From contig NZ_CP044222.1 of the NCBI RefSeq assembly GCF_008727795.1, positions 3,472,001 to 3,536,000 of the forward strand: a stretch of 64,000 nt of DNA, in the 5' to 3' direction. A program made the position numbers and the translations under genes. Positions within the stretch are counted from its first letter, which is position 1. Every line of letters starts with the position of its first letter. The stretch is from Nitrincola iocasae (GTDB lineage Bacteria > Pseudomonadota > Gammaproteobacteria > Pseudomonadales > Balneatricaceae). A model generated the notes under the pieces. It did no database searches. It was not told the origin of the DNA and saw only the letters and a program-made list of their open reading frames with translations. Below are positions 52,360 through 61,972 of this stretch, piece by piece.

Positions 52360-53676
52360 ATGAAGCCCCTCCATCCGAACTGGAAGGACACCCTCTACAC
52401 ACGTCTTGCTGAAGATGATGAAGGCCGGGTGTGCAAAGACATATCCGCTGACGCCTGTTATGAAACACCCGGGAACTTCATCCACACCCTGATAGCCAAT
52501 ACCCTGAGCAGCCTTGCCGACAAACTGGCCAGCGCTAAAACCACCTTACCCTGGCTGTTATTGCACCTGGGCGCACCTGCCTGGATGTTGAGCTTACTGG
52601 TTCCCATTCGCGAATCCGGCTCTATGCTGCCACAAATGCTCATAGGCGAACTGGTCAGACGTCAACCTGTACGCAAATGGGTGTGGGTCTGGGGTGGTAC
52701 TCTTCAAGGTCTCAGTCTTATGGCGATGGGCTGGACAGCCTTGACCCTTGAAGGAGCCACGGCAGGTATTGTTCTATTATTCTTATTAGTTCTTTTTAGC
52801 TTGGCTCGCGGGGCCTGCTCTGTTGCCTATAAGGATGTACAGGGCAAGACCATTCCAAAAACACGCCGTGGGCGTTTATCCGGCTGGATCAGTGCGGTAT
52901 CCGGACTGGCGGCACTCGGTGTGGGTATATTACTGAGCCTGATCCAGACGGATACTTCACAACGACTCTACGTCGGCTTGCTGTTGCTGGCCGCACTGTG
53001 CTGGTTGTTAGCCGCCTGGAGGTTCAGCCGCATTGTTGAATTTCCAGGCGCAACAGACGGTGGCGCCAATGGATTGGCAGCAGCGTTAAAAAAACTCAAT
53101 CTACTGCGGGACGATAAGCCCTTCCGGCGTTTTGTCATCGCCAGAGCACTGGCCATGGGTTCAGGGCTTGCAGCACCCTTTTATATAGCCCTGGCCCGCG
53201 ATGATCTGGGCAGCGCCATCAGCTTGCTGGGATTATTCATTGCTATTGAAGGCTTGGCTGGGCTGGTCAGCTCTCCCGTCTGGGGGCGCTGGGCAGATCA
53301 CTCCAGTCGCCAGGTGTTTGCTATAGCCAGTGCCCTGGCCGGTTTACTGTCTATTGCTGTTGCCGTTATCTCATGGCTCACCTTAAGCCCTACGCTAGCC
53401 ATGGCTGTCTATTTACTGGCATTTTTTGGCTTGGGTGTTGCCCATGCCGGTGTCCGGTTAGGGCGCAAAACCTATATGGTGGACATGGCATCAGGTAACA
53501 AGCGCACTGACTATGTGGCGGTCAGCAACTCGGTGATCGGCGCGGTATTATTACTGACTGGCCTGGCAGGGGCACTCGCCGCCCTAATCTCTGTACAGGG
53601 TACGTTAATCCTGCTAGGCCTGGCAGGTCTGGCCGGAGCGTTAATGAGTTTACAGTGGCAGCACGTCTCCGGCTAA
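52360..53676 (+). CDS. MFS permease
   Basis: A 438-residue permease with about ten to twelve helices. Transporter features include KTTLPWLLLHLGAPAWMLSLL, the cytoplasmic loop RRGRLSGWISAVSGL after the fourth helix and WGRWADHSSRQVFAIAS, a variant of the MFS motif A loop (G-R-x-D-x-x-x-R). An N-terminal 40-residue cytoplasmic extension is odd for MFS proteins. AGGA lies 8 bp before the ATG; a frame from 52228 overlaps the previous gene and is rejected. Substrate unknown. Confidence 0.82.
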   Translation: MKPLHPNWKDTLYTRLAEDDEGRVCKDISADACYETPGNFIHTLIANTLSSLADKLASAKTTLPWLLLHLGAPAWMLSLLVPIRESGSMLPQMLIGELVRRQPVRKWVWVWGGTLQGLSLMAMGWTALTLEGATAGIVLLFLLVLFSLARGACSVAYKDVQGKTIPKTRRGRLSGWISAVSGLAALGVGILLSLIQTDTSQRLYVGLLLLAALCWLLAAWRFSRIVEFPGATDGGANGLAAALKKLNLLRDDKPFRRFVIARALAMGSGLAAPFYIALARDDLGSAISLLGLFIAIEGLAGLVSSPVWGRWADHSSRQVFAIASALAGLLSIAVAVISWLTLSPTLAMAVYLLAFFGLGVAHAGVRLGRKTYMVDMASGNKRTDYVAVSNSVIGAVLLLTGLAGALAALISVQGTLILLGLAGLAGALMSLQWQHVSG

Positions 53677-53766
53677 GCCGCTGGTGCATTCAGTTACGTC
53701 CAGCTATATTGGTCAACAAGCCGCGTGTCTGATAAGGCATTGGCAACATATTAACGAGAATCTATT

Positions 53767-54825
53767 ATGCCTAAGAAGTTATTACTCAGTCTGTCACCCT
53801 GTATTGCAGCCGCCTTATTGATCAGCGGCTGCAGTCAAACAACCACCCAACCAGAGGCCGACACCACGGAGGGTGCAGCAGTTGCTCTACAAAATCAGAG
53901 CTATTTCGGTGTACTCCCCTGCGCCAGCTGTCCTGGCATTGATACCCATCTGGACCTACTGGCCGATGGCAGCTATTTTCTGACCGAAACCTACCAGGAC
54001 AGCCCCGACGGCAACGTCAGTCAGTTAGGGCGCTGGACGCGGGAAGATGACCGACTGTTACTCCAAGGCAAAGACAGGGTCTTGATTTACTTCGCAACAG
54101 ACAGTGGTGGCTGGTTGCAGGCCGATATACAGGGCCGCCCAATTGTGTCCGAACTTAATTACAGCATTGAACCTCAAGGCTGGAATCCTGCCGAGGTGAC
54201 AGGTTCGGTTGAGGGTATGCTGACCTATATGGCGGATGCGGCCTCTTTTATTGAGTGTTCGACCGGCAAACGCTTCCCGGTCATTATGACCGAGGGCTGG
54301 TTACCGGTTGAACGTGCTTACCTGGCATCCAGCAGTGCTGGCGGCAGCTACCTGAACACCCTGGCTGACGTCACCTTTAAATGGACCTCCCCGGAAGAGG
54401 GTCTCACTCGTCACCACTTATACTTCAATCATCTGCAACAAACCTTGCCAGCCACCACCTGTGGCAGTCCGATTGAGGCACTGGAAAATTATGAATGGGA
54501 TCTGGTCGAATTGCAGAACACTCAACCGGAACAGTTGGAGGCTTTACAAACACGCCCCTATATTAAGTTCAGTGGCCAGCAGCTTTCCGGCCATACCGGC
54601 TGTAATGCCATGGCAGGCCAGTTCAACCTGGAGGGCGAGCGCCTGCAACTCAGCCAGGTAGCCAGCACGCGCATGTACTGTGAGTCAGCAGCGCAGATAG
54701 AAAATACATTTTTGCAGATTCTAGAGAAGGCCAGTTACAGCAGCCTGGAAGGCGAAAACTGGAGCTGGTATGACCAAGACATGCTCAAGCTTGCATCCTT
54801 TACCCGAAAAATCGCGCTGGACTAG
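53767..54825 (+). CDS. Lipoprotein with NlpE and META domains
   Basis: A 352-residue lipoprotein with lipobox ISGC (Cys22). An NlpE-type N-terminal domain follows: YFGVLPCASCPGIDTHLDLL, with the redox-like CxxC of NlpE, and YFLTETYQ. The C-terminal META/HslJ domain has WDLVELQ, SGHTGCNAMAGQF and STRMYCE. NlpE proteins detect surface attachment and envelope stress, and HslJ/META domains are heat-shock or resistance linked. The combination on one chain suggests an envelope-stress sensor. ACGAGA precedes the ATG. Confidence 0.88.
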   Translation: MPKKLLLSLSPCIAAALLISGCSQTTTQPEADTTEGAAVALQNQSYFGVLPCASCPGIDTHLDLLADGSYFLTETYQDSPDGNVSQLGRWTREDDRLLLQGKDRVLIYFATDSGGWLQADIQGRPIVSELNYSIEPQGWNPAEVTGSVEGMLTYMADAASFIECSTGKRFPVIMTEGWLPVERAYLASSSAGGSYLNTLADVTFKWTSPEEGLTRHHLYFNHLQQTLPATTCGSPIEALENYEWDLVELQNTQPEQLEALQTRPYIKFSGQQLSGHTGCNAMAGQFNLEGERLQLSQVASTRMYCESAAQIENTFLQILEKASYSSLEGENWSWYDQDMLKLASFTRKIALD

Positions 54826-54897
54826 TTGTGTGCAAACAAGGCTTATGCCACAGTCCGCACCTGTTAACTGAACTAATGGAAAACTGACTTTATGTAC

Positions 54898-55272
54898 ATG
54901 GCGTTTAAACACCTTCACCTGACAATGGTCGCTTTGACTATCCTGCTCTTTATTGCCCGAGCTGGGTTTGTCATCGTCTGGCCTGCTGGCATTCGCAAAC
55001 GCTGGATGAAAATTCTGGCGCACGGCGTGGATACTTTGCTGATCCTTTCTGCCATCGCCTTGCTGGTGGTGATGAACATGAATCCGATCCATGTCAGTTG
55101 GGTATTGGCAAAAATTATCGGCTTGCTGGCCTATATTGGTTTCTCGGTTTATGCCTTCAAGATTGCTAGCACTCTGCCATCAAGATTGCTGGGTGTACTA
55201 CTGGCAGGAGCGACTCTGGCTTACATTGCCATGGTGGCCGTACGCCAGACACCTACGCTTGGGTTATTCTGA
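54898..55272 (+). CDS. SirB-family membrane protein (paralogue 2)
   Basis: A 124-residue, four-helix inner-membrane protein of the SirB/YchQ type: MAFKHLHLTMVALTILLFIAR, WMKILAHGVDTLLILSAIALL and AKIIGLLAYIGFSVYAFK. It is a paralogue of the protein at 34341. Function unknown. The start is uncertain between 54892 and 54898. It is convergent with rmlD, only 6 bp apart. Confidence 0.83.
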   Translation: MAFKHLHLTMVALTILLFIARAGFVIVWPAGIRKRWMKILAHGVDTLLILSAIALLVVMNMNPIHVSWVLAKIIGLLAYIGFSVYAFKIASTLPSRLLGVLLAGATLAYIAMVAVRQTPTLGLF

Positions 55273-55278
55273 AAAAGG

Positions 55279-56184
55279 CTATAAGCGCACCTGGCCATAG
55301 TAATCCCGAATTAAACGCTGGAGCTCTAGGCGCCAGGGACGCTGCCTGATACCAAAAGCATTCAACACCTTGCCACATTTTAATACTGATGTGGCCGGGC
55401 GTTGCGCTTCAGTGACGTAATCCTTTGAAGCCACTGGCTGAATACTGTCGACTTTCAGGTCTTCATACTGGCGCGCGGCAGCAATTACCGCTTCACTGAA
55501 GCCATAACGCGTTGTCACTTCTGCACCGCAATAATGGTAGGTTCCCCAAGCTTCAGCACCGCAGCTCAGCTGTTTGATAATCGCCAGGATGACGCGCGCC
55601 AGATCAAATGATGAGGTTGGACAACCCCGGCGGTCATCCACGGCATACATCAGCGCATGCTCACGGGCTTCCGACAGCAAACGCAGCATGAAGTTATCAC
55701 CACGGTCACTGAACAGCCAACTGGTTCTTAGAATAATATGCTGTGGCAGAAGTTGGCGTACATATTCCTCGCCGCTTAATTTACTTTCACCATAGGCACC
55801 CAGAGGGCGGGTGTCGTCCTCTTCGGTATAACCACTGGCATAATGACCATCAAACACATAATCCGTCGATAACTGAATCAATGGAATAGACAAATCACCA
55901 CAAGCTACCGCCAAATTGCGTGCCGCTTCTGCATTCAGCAACATAGCCCGTTGCGGATCACGCTCAGCACGGTCTGCGCTATTCAGCCCGGCGCAGTTAA
56001 TCACATAATCTGGCAGATGCTTATCAAGCGCCTCCACGATTTTAGCGGGCTGAGTCACATCCAGTAGTTTGCGGCTCAGGGCCACTACAGAAAAAAATGC
56101 ATCAGCTTCAGCAAGCCTGACGATCGCTGAGCCTGATTGACCATCAGCACCTGTAATCAAAATTTTAACCGGATCAGACAACAA
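55279..56184 (-). CDS. rfbD: dTDP-4-dehydrorhamnose reductase (RmlD family)
   Basis: A 301-residue short-chain dehydrogenase of the RmlD type. It has an N-terminal nucleotide motif ITGADGQSGSAIVRL, STDYVFDGHYASGYTEEDDTRPL, YGESKLSGEEYV with catalytic Tyr and Lys, and ILRTSWLFSDRGDNFMLR. It normally catalyses the last step of dTDP-L-rhamnose synthesis. The other rml genes are not adjacent, so it may serve another NDP-sugar. Confidence 0.85.
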   Translation of the reverse strand: MLSDPVKILITGADGQSGSAIVRLAEADAFFSVVALSRKLLDVTQPAKIVEALDKHLPDYVINCAGLNSADRAERDPQRAMLLNAEAARNLAVACGDLSIPLIQLSTDYVFDGHYASGYTEEDDTRPLGAYGESKLSGEEYVRQLLPQHIILRTSWLFSDRGDNFMLRLLSEAREHALMYAVDDRRGCPTSSFDLARVILAIIKQLSCGAEAWGTYHYCGAEVTTRYGFSEAVIAAARQYEDLKVDSIQPVASKDYVTEAQRPATSVLKCGKVLNAFGIRQRPWRLELQRLIRDYYGQVRL

Positions 56185-56320
56185 TCATGGATCTCCGAAA
56201 AGTAACAGAATAGTTTAAAAAACCCATTATATTTCAATGGAAACAGTTATACGTAAGTACACTCATAATATATAGAAAGCCATGATGCCAGTTAAAAGTA
56301 AAGTCATGTGTTGGTTAAAT

Positions 56321-57583
56321 TTACAACAGTATCAACACCAACTCAGACTTCCAGCTCAGCAACACCAGGGTCACCAACGTCATCAGCAAAAAAGGCAATA
56401 ATGCTTTGAAGATGCGCATCGGTGACTCACCGGTCATCGCCGCGCTAATAAACAGACCTGCACCTACTGGTGGTGTCAACAGCCCCATCACCAGCGTCAG
56501 ACACACCACGACGCCAAACTGATACGGACTGATACCAAAATCTGCCTGTGCTACCGGTAATAAAATAGGTACGACCAGAATCAAGGCAGCTATACCATCC
56601 AGCACCATACCCACCAGCAACAGTGCCGCCACCACCATTAATAAAAACACGAACGGGTCAGCGGTCTGCTGCACTATCCAGGCTGCCGCATTCTGGGGTA
56701 CATGTTCATACACCAGCACCCAGCCAAAAACGCCCGCAGCTGAAATCAAGACAATCACCATGCCAGAGTTCAATGCGGTACGTTTTAACAGCTCAGGTAG
56801 ATGAGAAAAGCGTAACTCTTTATACACGAAGCGTCCAATTAACAACGCCCCCAACGAAGCCAACGCCGCTGATTCGGTCGGCGTAACCAAGCCAGAGAGG
56901 ATCCCACCAATAATCAGTACCGGAATAGCCAACGCGGGCAAACCCAGCAATAGAGCCTGACGGGATTCAGCAAACGTCAGCCATTTACCAGGAGGGTATT
57001 GGTGTACCAGCCCCATCAGGGTGATAGTAACAAAAAACAGTGCCGACATAATCAAACCCGGGATGATGCCAGCGATAAACATATCGGCAATCGGTACCTG
57101 CGCCAACACACCGTACAGCACAAATAGCATCGAAGGCGGGATAATAGGTGATAACAGGCCTCCCGCGGCAGTAATAGCCGCCGCATAGGGACGATTGTAG
57201 CCCTCCTTCTCCATCTCCGGCACCATGGCGCGTGACATAATGGCAATCTGAGAAGCGGCAGAGCCCATAATGGCCGCCATCATCATATTAGCCACCAAGT
57301 TGATGTAGGCCATGCCACCCCGAAAACCACCCACCAGGATACGCGCCATGTTGATTAATCGACGTGTAAGCCCACCTTCATTCATCAACTCACCCGCCAG
57401 CATAAACAACGGAATTGCCAGCAGACCGTAGTTCTCGATAGAGCCAAATAACTGCTGTGCGAAGGAATCAAACAGCACTGAATTATCGGACGTGGCAATA
57501 TAAAAGGCCGCAGACAGCGCCAGCACCAGTGCAATCGGTACCGACGCAAACAGCAATACAAAGAACACCGCCATCAGGGTCAT
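56321..57583 (-). CDS. TRAP transporter large permease (DctM family), operon 2
   Basis: A 420-residue permease with twelve helices. Characteristic segments are ENYGLLAIPLFMLAGELMNEG, GGFRGGMAYINLVANMMMAAI and LTPPVGAGLFISAAMTGESP. It is paralogous to the permease at 48555. Gene order on the minus strand is binding protein, small permease, large permease. No enzyme gene is attached, so the substrate cannot be inferred. Confidence 0.93.
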   Translation of the reverse strand: MTLMAVFFVLLFASVPIALVLALSAAFYIATSDNSVLFDSFAQQLFGSIENYGLLAIPLFMLAGELMNEGGLTRRLINMARILVGGFRGGMAYINLVANMMMAAIMGSAASQIAIMSRAMVPEMEKEGYNRPYAAAITAAGGLLSPIIPPSMLFVLYGVLAQVPIADMFIAGIIPGLIMSALFFVTITLMGLVHQYPPGKWLTFAESRQALLLGLPALAIPVLIIGGILSGLVTPTESAALASLGALLIGRFVYKELRFSHLPELLKRTALNSGMVIVLISAAGVFGWVLVYEHVPQNAAAWIVQQTADPFVFLLMVVAALLLVGMVLDGIAALILVVPILLPVAQADFGISPYQFGVVVCLTLVMGLLTPPVGAGLFISAAMTGESPMRIFKALLPFLLMTLVTLVLLSWKSELVLILL

Positions 57584-57589
57584 TACCTG

Positions 57590-58150
57590 TTACCCCTGAG
57601 CATCGGCATAATCTCTTTTAAGCAATTGTACACAGCGCCCTTGAAAATTAACCCAGGCATGTAACAGCAAAGTAACGGCGACAAACGGCAATATCAGCCA
57701 AATCCAGAATTTATTCAAGCCCAGCGTATTGGTGGTTTCAGCATAGATAAAATTGAAAGTTTGCATCTGAAATGCTTCGTCATCAAAGCCGTGCTGATAC
57801 AGGGTGAAGGGATCAAACCAGCGGATACAAAACAGTAACAGCAAACCGGCAAACAGCAGCACCATCAAATCACTGAATACCCCCAGCCAAAGCCGCCCCT
57901 GTGCGGGTAACAAGTCAATAATCAGCGTGACCGACAGGGTCTGGCGGCGCTTGATCACTACCGAGGTAGCCAGAAACGTCATCCACACCATGGCATAGAT
58001 TGCCAATTCATCCACCCAATAAATCGCCATACCCAACGCACGACTGACAACATTGAGCAAAATCAACACAGTAACCAGAGCAGCCAACAATGCCGCTAAC
58101 CACATTTCAGCAGTGACCAGCCAATCGGATAGTTTACGCATACATGCCAT
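57590..58150 (-). CDS. TRAP transporter small permease (DctQ family), operon 2
   Basis: A 186-residue, four-helix protein with WVDELAIYAMVWMTFLATSVVIKRR, the D-E...W-R/K pattern of DctQ. AGCAGG lies 7 bp before the ATG at 58150; a frame from 58189 adds thirteen residues. It has a longer loop (FDPFTLYQHGFDDEAFQMQT) than usual between helices, which may contact the binding protein. Confidence 0.85.
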   Translation of the reverse strand: MACMRKLSDWLVTAEMWLAALLAALVTVLILLNVVSRALGMAIYWVDELAIYAMVWMTFLATSVVIKRRQTLSVTLIIDLLPAQGRLWLGVFSDLMVLLFAGLLLLFCIRWFDPFTLYQHGFDDEAFQMQTFNFIYAETTNTLGLNKFWIWLILPFVAVTLLLHAWVNFQGRCVQLLKRDYADAQG

Positions 58151-58198
58151 CAATAAACCTGCTGGCAACGGCCGGTGCACCGCTGCCATTCATTGAAA

Positions 58199-59188
58199 TC
58201 AAGGATTTCTATTACTTTCCACAGCATCCCGCAGGGCACCCAGACTGCTGGTTTTTTCTGACCAGATAGCTTCCCAGGCCGCTATACTCTCAGCAAAGTC
58301 TTCCCGGTCAGCTTCAGTAATGGTGATATCCAGCGCACGCAACTCTGCTTCCTGATCACGCTCCTGTAAACGGAAGGTCTCTACCACGTCATCCAGTTGG
58401 GCTTTCATCAAGCCAGCCAGTTGTGCTTGATCTTTTTCGTCCAGGTTGCGCCATACCTTGGCTGATACCACTCCCACCATTGGAAACATCATGTGATTGG
58501 AAATCAGTAGATGCTCAGCCCGCTCATAAAAGCGGAAGATCAGAATTGAATCAAAATCCATATCGATGGCATCAATCTGGCGGTTTGCCAAGGCATCATA
58601 TACGGCAGGTAATGGTAGTGGGGTTGGCGCTGTATTCAAAGCACTGTAAAAATCCCGGATCGGATCAAAGGGCGTAATGCGCAGCTTTTTGCCCTGCAGG
58701 TCCGCTGGCGTGCTCACCGGCGTGCGACTCATCATCTGACGCATCCCCGCCATACCATAGCCTATACCTACCAGGCCAGCTTGCTGTGGTAGTAGATCAA
58801 ACATCTCCACAGCGGCATCAGACTGCAGCAAAGCAGCGGCCTCATCTATATCATCAACCAGATAAGGCGCATACAACGCACCGAACTCAGGTACGCGATT
58901 GGAAATCTCTGCAACAGTCAGGAAAGCCATGTCCAGCGCACCCGTCTGCAGTTGCTGTACCATTTGTGCTTCATTACCGAGCTGCGCAGCCGGAAACACT
59001 GTTACACTATGCCGACCTTCTGATACCGTCTGCACTTCTTCGGCAAAACGCTCGGCGGCTTGCGTCCAATGGTGTGACGGCGGTGTAATCAGTCCTAAAC
59101 GAAAATCCTGCGCTAAGGCTGGCAGTGACAGCAGCGTCATGCAGGATGCCACACCAGCGGCAGTCAGTAGGTTGCGCAGTGAGATCAT
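58199..59188 (-). CDS. TRAP transporter solute-binding subunit (DctP family), operon 2
   Basis: A 329-residue periplasmic protein with a Sec signal (MISLRNLLTAAGVASCMTLL with cut after PALA). DctP features: LGLITPPSHHWTQAAERFAEEV, QLGNEAQMVQQLQTGALDM, GKKLRITPFDPIRDFYSAL with the conserved Arg, and ALANRQIDAIDMD. It is first in the operon. Divergent from the ABC exporter at 59262. Confidence 0.92.
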   Translation of the reverse strand: MISLRNLLTAAGVASCMTLLSLPALAQDFRLGLITPPSHHWTQAAERFAEEVQTVSEGRHSVTVFPAAQLGNEAQMVQQLQTGALDMAFLTVAEISNRVPEFGALYAPYLVDDIDEAAALLQSDAAVEMFDLLPQQAGLVGIGYGMAGMRQMMSRTPVSTPADLQGKKLRITPFDPIRDFYSALNTAPTPLPLPAVYDALANRQIDAIDMDFDSILIFRFYERAEHLLISNHMMFPMVGVVSAKVWRNLDEKDQAQLAGLMKAQLDDVVETFRLQERDQEAELRALDITITEADREDFAESIAAWEAIWSEKTSSLGALRDAVESNRNP

Positions 59189-59261
59189 GGTTGACTCCTG
59201 ATATTGTTATGTCGAATGAGTGATTCCTGTTCACTGAATTTAAACACAATTCCAGCCAAAT

Positions 59262-61121
59262 ATGTTAAAGATGATGAAGAGAGTTAATCTGTTTCAGTGG
59301 TTCGAAAAGCGTATTAATCCCTTCCCCGATGAAGAACCGGGACAACCACCCCAGGGGCTGATTGCCTTTTGTGTTTATTTCTCACGCGGGATAGCGCCCT
59401 GGTTGTTACTTGCAGCGCTGATGATGACCTGTGTTGCTCTGGTTGAGGTGTGGTTGTTCAGCTTTATGGGCAATCTGGTCAACTGGTTGGCTGAGCAAGA
59501 CCGGGATTCTTTTCTAGCCACCGAGGGCTGGAAACTGGCAGGTATGGCGGCGGTGATTATGGGCCTGCCGCTGATGGTATTGCTGCATTCACTGCTGAGT
59601 TTCCAGGTACTGATGGGCAATTACCCGATGCGTATCCGCTGGCTAATACACCGCTACCTGCTGAAACAGTCGATGCACTATTACCAGGAAGAGTTCGCTG
59701 GCCGCATAGCGACCAAGCTGATGCAGACAGCGCTGTCGGTACGTGAGTGTGTGATTAAACTGATCGACGTACTTAACTATGTTGGCGTCTACTTTATTGG
59801 CACTCTGGTGATCATGGGCAGTGCGGATACCCGCTTGGTAATCCCACTGGTGGTCTGGCTGATCGGCTATATTTTGATGCTACGCTACTTTGTGCCCTTG
59901 ATGGGCAAGGTGTCTCAGCGCCAGGCCGATGCCCGCTCTATCATGACCGGGCGAGTGGTAGATGCCTATACCAATATTCAAACCGTCAAACTCTTCTCTC
60001 ACGCCCAGCGTGAATCGGCCTATGCCCGCGAAAGCATGGATGGCTTTCTGGGAACGGTACACCAGCAGATGCGCCTGGTCACCCTGTTTAACACCTGCCT
60101 CTACCTGCTCAATTCGCTACTGCTACTGGCCGTATCCGGGCTGAGCATCTGGCTGTGGTTGAATGAACTGATCAGTATCGGAGCGCTGGCTGTAGCGTTG
60201 GGGCTGGTGCTGCGTTTATCGGGCATGTCTCAATGGATTATGTGGGAGGTCGCCGCCCTGTTTGAAAATATCGGCACGGTCCGTGATGGTATCGGCTCCA
60301 TTTCCGTACCCCAGCAAGTGCAGGACAAACCCGCTGCACCCGCACTTAAAGCTGATAAAGGGGCTATCAGTTTCGATCAGATCAGCTTTCACTATGGTCA
60401 GCAATCGGGCGTTATCGACGCACTGTCGCTGGAGATCAAAGCTGGTGAGAAAGTGGGCCTGGTCGGCCGCTCCGGAGCAGGCAAATCTACACTGGTGAAT
60501 CTGCTGCTGCGTTTTTATGATCTGGAAAGCGGACGCATTCTGATCGATGGTCAATCCATTGCCGATGTGCAGCAGGAGTCCTTGCGCGCCAATATCGGCA
60601 TGGTCAGCCAGGACACCTCCCTGCTGCACCGTTCGGTGCGTGACAATATCGCCTACAGCCGTCCCGAGGCCAGTGATGCTGAGGTGATTCAAGCCGCTAC
60701 ACGCGCTAAAGCCGATGAGTTTATTCCAGCCCTATGCGATGCCAAAGGTCACACTGGCTATGATGCCCAGGTTGGCGAGCGCGGTGTCAAACTCTCCGGT
60801 GGCCAGCGCCAGCGCATCGCCATTGCTCGCGTGATGCTCAAGGATGCCCCTATTCTGATTCTGGATGAAGCCACCTCGGCGCTCGACTCTGAAGTAGAGT
60901 CTGCGATTCAGGAAAATCTCTACCGGCTGATGGAAGGCAAAACCGTAATCGCCATCGCCCACCGCCTGTCGACCATTGCCGCCATGGATCGCTTAGTCGT
61001 GATGGACCAGGGTCGTATTGTTGAAACAGGCAGCCATGCTGAACTGCTGGCACAAGGCGGCATCTATGCCTCGTTATGGGCACGACAGTCGGGTGGGTTT
61101 CTGGCAGAGGATGTGGAGTAA
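59262..61121 (+). CDS. ABC exporter, fused membrane and ATPase domains
   Basis: A 619-residue half-transporter of the MsbA/MdlB-like type. Six helices span residues about 35-340. The ATPase has Walker A GRSGAGKST, the Q loop VSQDTSLLHRSV, signature LSGGQRQRIAIARV, Walker B ILILDEATSALDSE and H loop AHRLST. It works as a homodimer or with another half-transporter; the substrate is unknown. It stands alone, divergent from TRAP operon 2. A 24-bp palindrome follows. Confidence 0.93.
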   Translation: MLKMMKRVNLFQWFEKRINPFPDEEPGQPPQGLIAFCVYFSRGIAPWLLLAALMMTCVALVEVWLFSFMGNLVNWLAEQDRDSFLATEGWKLAGMAAVIMGLPLMVLLHSLLSFQVLMGNYPMRIRWLIHRYLLKQSMHYYQEEFAGRIATKLMQTALSVRECVIKLIDVLNYVGVYFIGTLVIMGSADTRLVIPLVVWLIGYILMLRYFVPLMGKVSQRQADARSIMTGRVVDAYTNIQTVKLFSHAQRESAYARESMDGFLGTVHQQMRLVTLFNTCLYLLNSLLLLAVSGLSIWLWLNELISIGALAVALGLVLRLSGMSQWIMWEVAALFENIGTVRDGIGSISVPQQVQDKPAAPALKADKGAISFDQISFHYGQQSGVIDALSLEIKAGEKVGLVGRSGAGKSTLVNLLLRFYDLESGRILIDGQSIADVQQESLRANIGMVSQDTSLLHRSVRDNIAYSRPEASDAEVIQAATRAKADEFIPALCDAKGHTGYDAQVGERGVKLSGGQRQRIAIARVMLKDAPILILDEATSALDSEVESAIQENLYRLMEGKTVIAIAHRLSTIAAMDRLVVMDQGRIVETGSHAELLAQGGIYASLWARQSGGFLAEDVE

Positions 61122-61127
61122 AGCCCC

Positions 61128-61181
61128 ATCAAGGGGTCAGCCAACTCGATCATAGTCGATCGAGTTGGCTGACCCCTTGAT
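61128..61181. terminator. Perfect 24-bp palindrome, terminator or mobile REP-like element
   Basis: Arms 61128-61151 and 61158-61181 are perfectly complementary, with a 6-nt loop ATAGTC. The outer part reads ATCAAGGGGTCAGCC. A T-rich tract (TTCTCCTTGATTTCC) follows, so it can terminate the ABC exporter transcript. The length and perfection are beyond a normal terminator and resemble dispersed palindromic elements. Confidence 0.7.
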
Positions 61182-61203
61182 TTCTCCTTGATTTCCTTGA
61201 TTT
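61175..61203 (+). repeat. Three near-tandem copies of CCTTGATTT
   Basis: CCTTGATTT occurs at 61175-61183, 61186-61194 and 61195-61203. The first copy overlaps the end of the palindrome, so the array looks like a slippage product of the palindrome's terminal sequence. Confidence 0.7.
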
Positions 61204-61272
61204 TACCGCGAGGTGTAAGATATTCCCCTGGCAAACGACTTAACGCCTATCTAACTGAAACCAGGTGATACC

Positions 61273-61965
61273 ATGTCGACTTTTGCACTCCAGCCACCCA
61301 TAGCAATACTGACACTCAGCCTTCTAATCAGCCCGTTATTCGCCAGTGAACAGCCACCCGCTTTTTCCCAGACCGGGCTGAATGGCTGGGAGACAGAAAG
61401 CTTTCAAGGTCAGACGGATTATCAGATAGTGCGGGCCGGTGATCAGCCGGTGCTCTATGCCCAGGCCCGACAAACTGCGTCAGGGCTGGGCTGGGAAGGT
61501 GAACCTGACTTGCAACGCACACCCTGGTTGCACTGGTGCTGGTGGGTTAGCAATACCTATCCCGGTGTTGATGAAACCCGCAAAGCCGGTGATGATTATC
61601 CGGCCAGAGTATATGCCGTGGCCTCAACAGGCTTTTTCCGTTGGCAGGTACAGGCTATCAACTATGTCTGGGCCAGTGAGCAACCTAAGGGCAGTGACTG
61701 GCCTAATGCCTTTACGTCACGCGCCCGTCTGCTGGCCCTGCAGTCTGGTGATGCACAGCTGCATCGCTGGGTTGCTGAAAGCCGCCATCTGATCGACGAC
61801 TTCAAGCGTTACTTTGACAACCCGGATCCGCAGATTCAGGCGCTGGCACTGATGACCGATGCTGATAATGCCGGACTGGAGGCCAGTGCCGGGTATTCTG
61901 ATCTTGTGCTCAGCACCAGTGCCGAGCATCCTGGCTGCCCGACAGCACCTCCGGACAACAGCTAA
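61273..61965 (+). CDS. DUF3047 family secreted protein
   Basis: A 230-residue protein with a Sec-type leader (MSTFALQPPIAILTLSLLIS ending FAS). DUF3047 hallmarks are seen: YPARVYAVASTGFFRWQVQA, AINYVWASEQPKGSDWPN, DDFKRYFDNPDPQIQALALM and TDADNAGLEASAGYSDL. Function unknown. Convergent with the metallophosphoesterase-like gene, which it meets with a 7-bp gap. Confidence 0.85.
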   Translation: MSTFALQPPIAILTLSLLISPLFASEQPPAFSQTGLNGWETESFQGQTDYQIVRAGDQPVLYAQARQTASGLGWEGEPDLQRTPWLHWCWWVSNTYPGVDETRKAGDDYPARVYAVASTGFFRWQVQAINYVWASEQPKGSDWPNAFTSRARLLALQSGDAQLHRWVAESRHLIDDFKRYFDNPDPQIQALALMTDADNAGLEASAGYSDLVLSTSAEHPGCPTAPPDNS

Positions 61966-61972
61966 AGCACTC

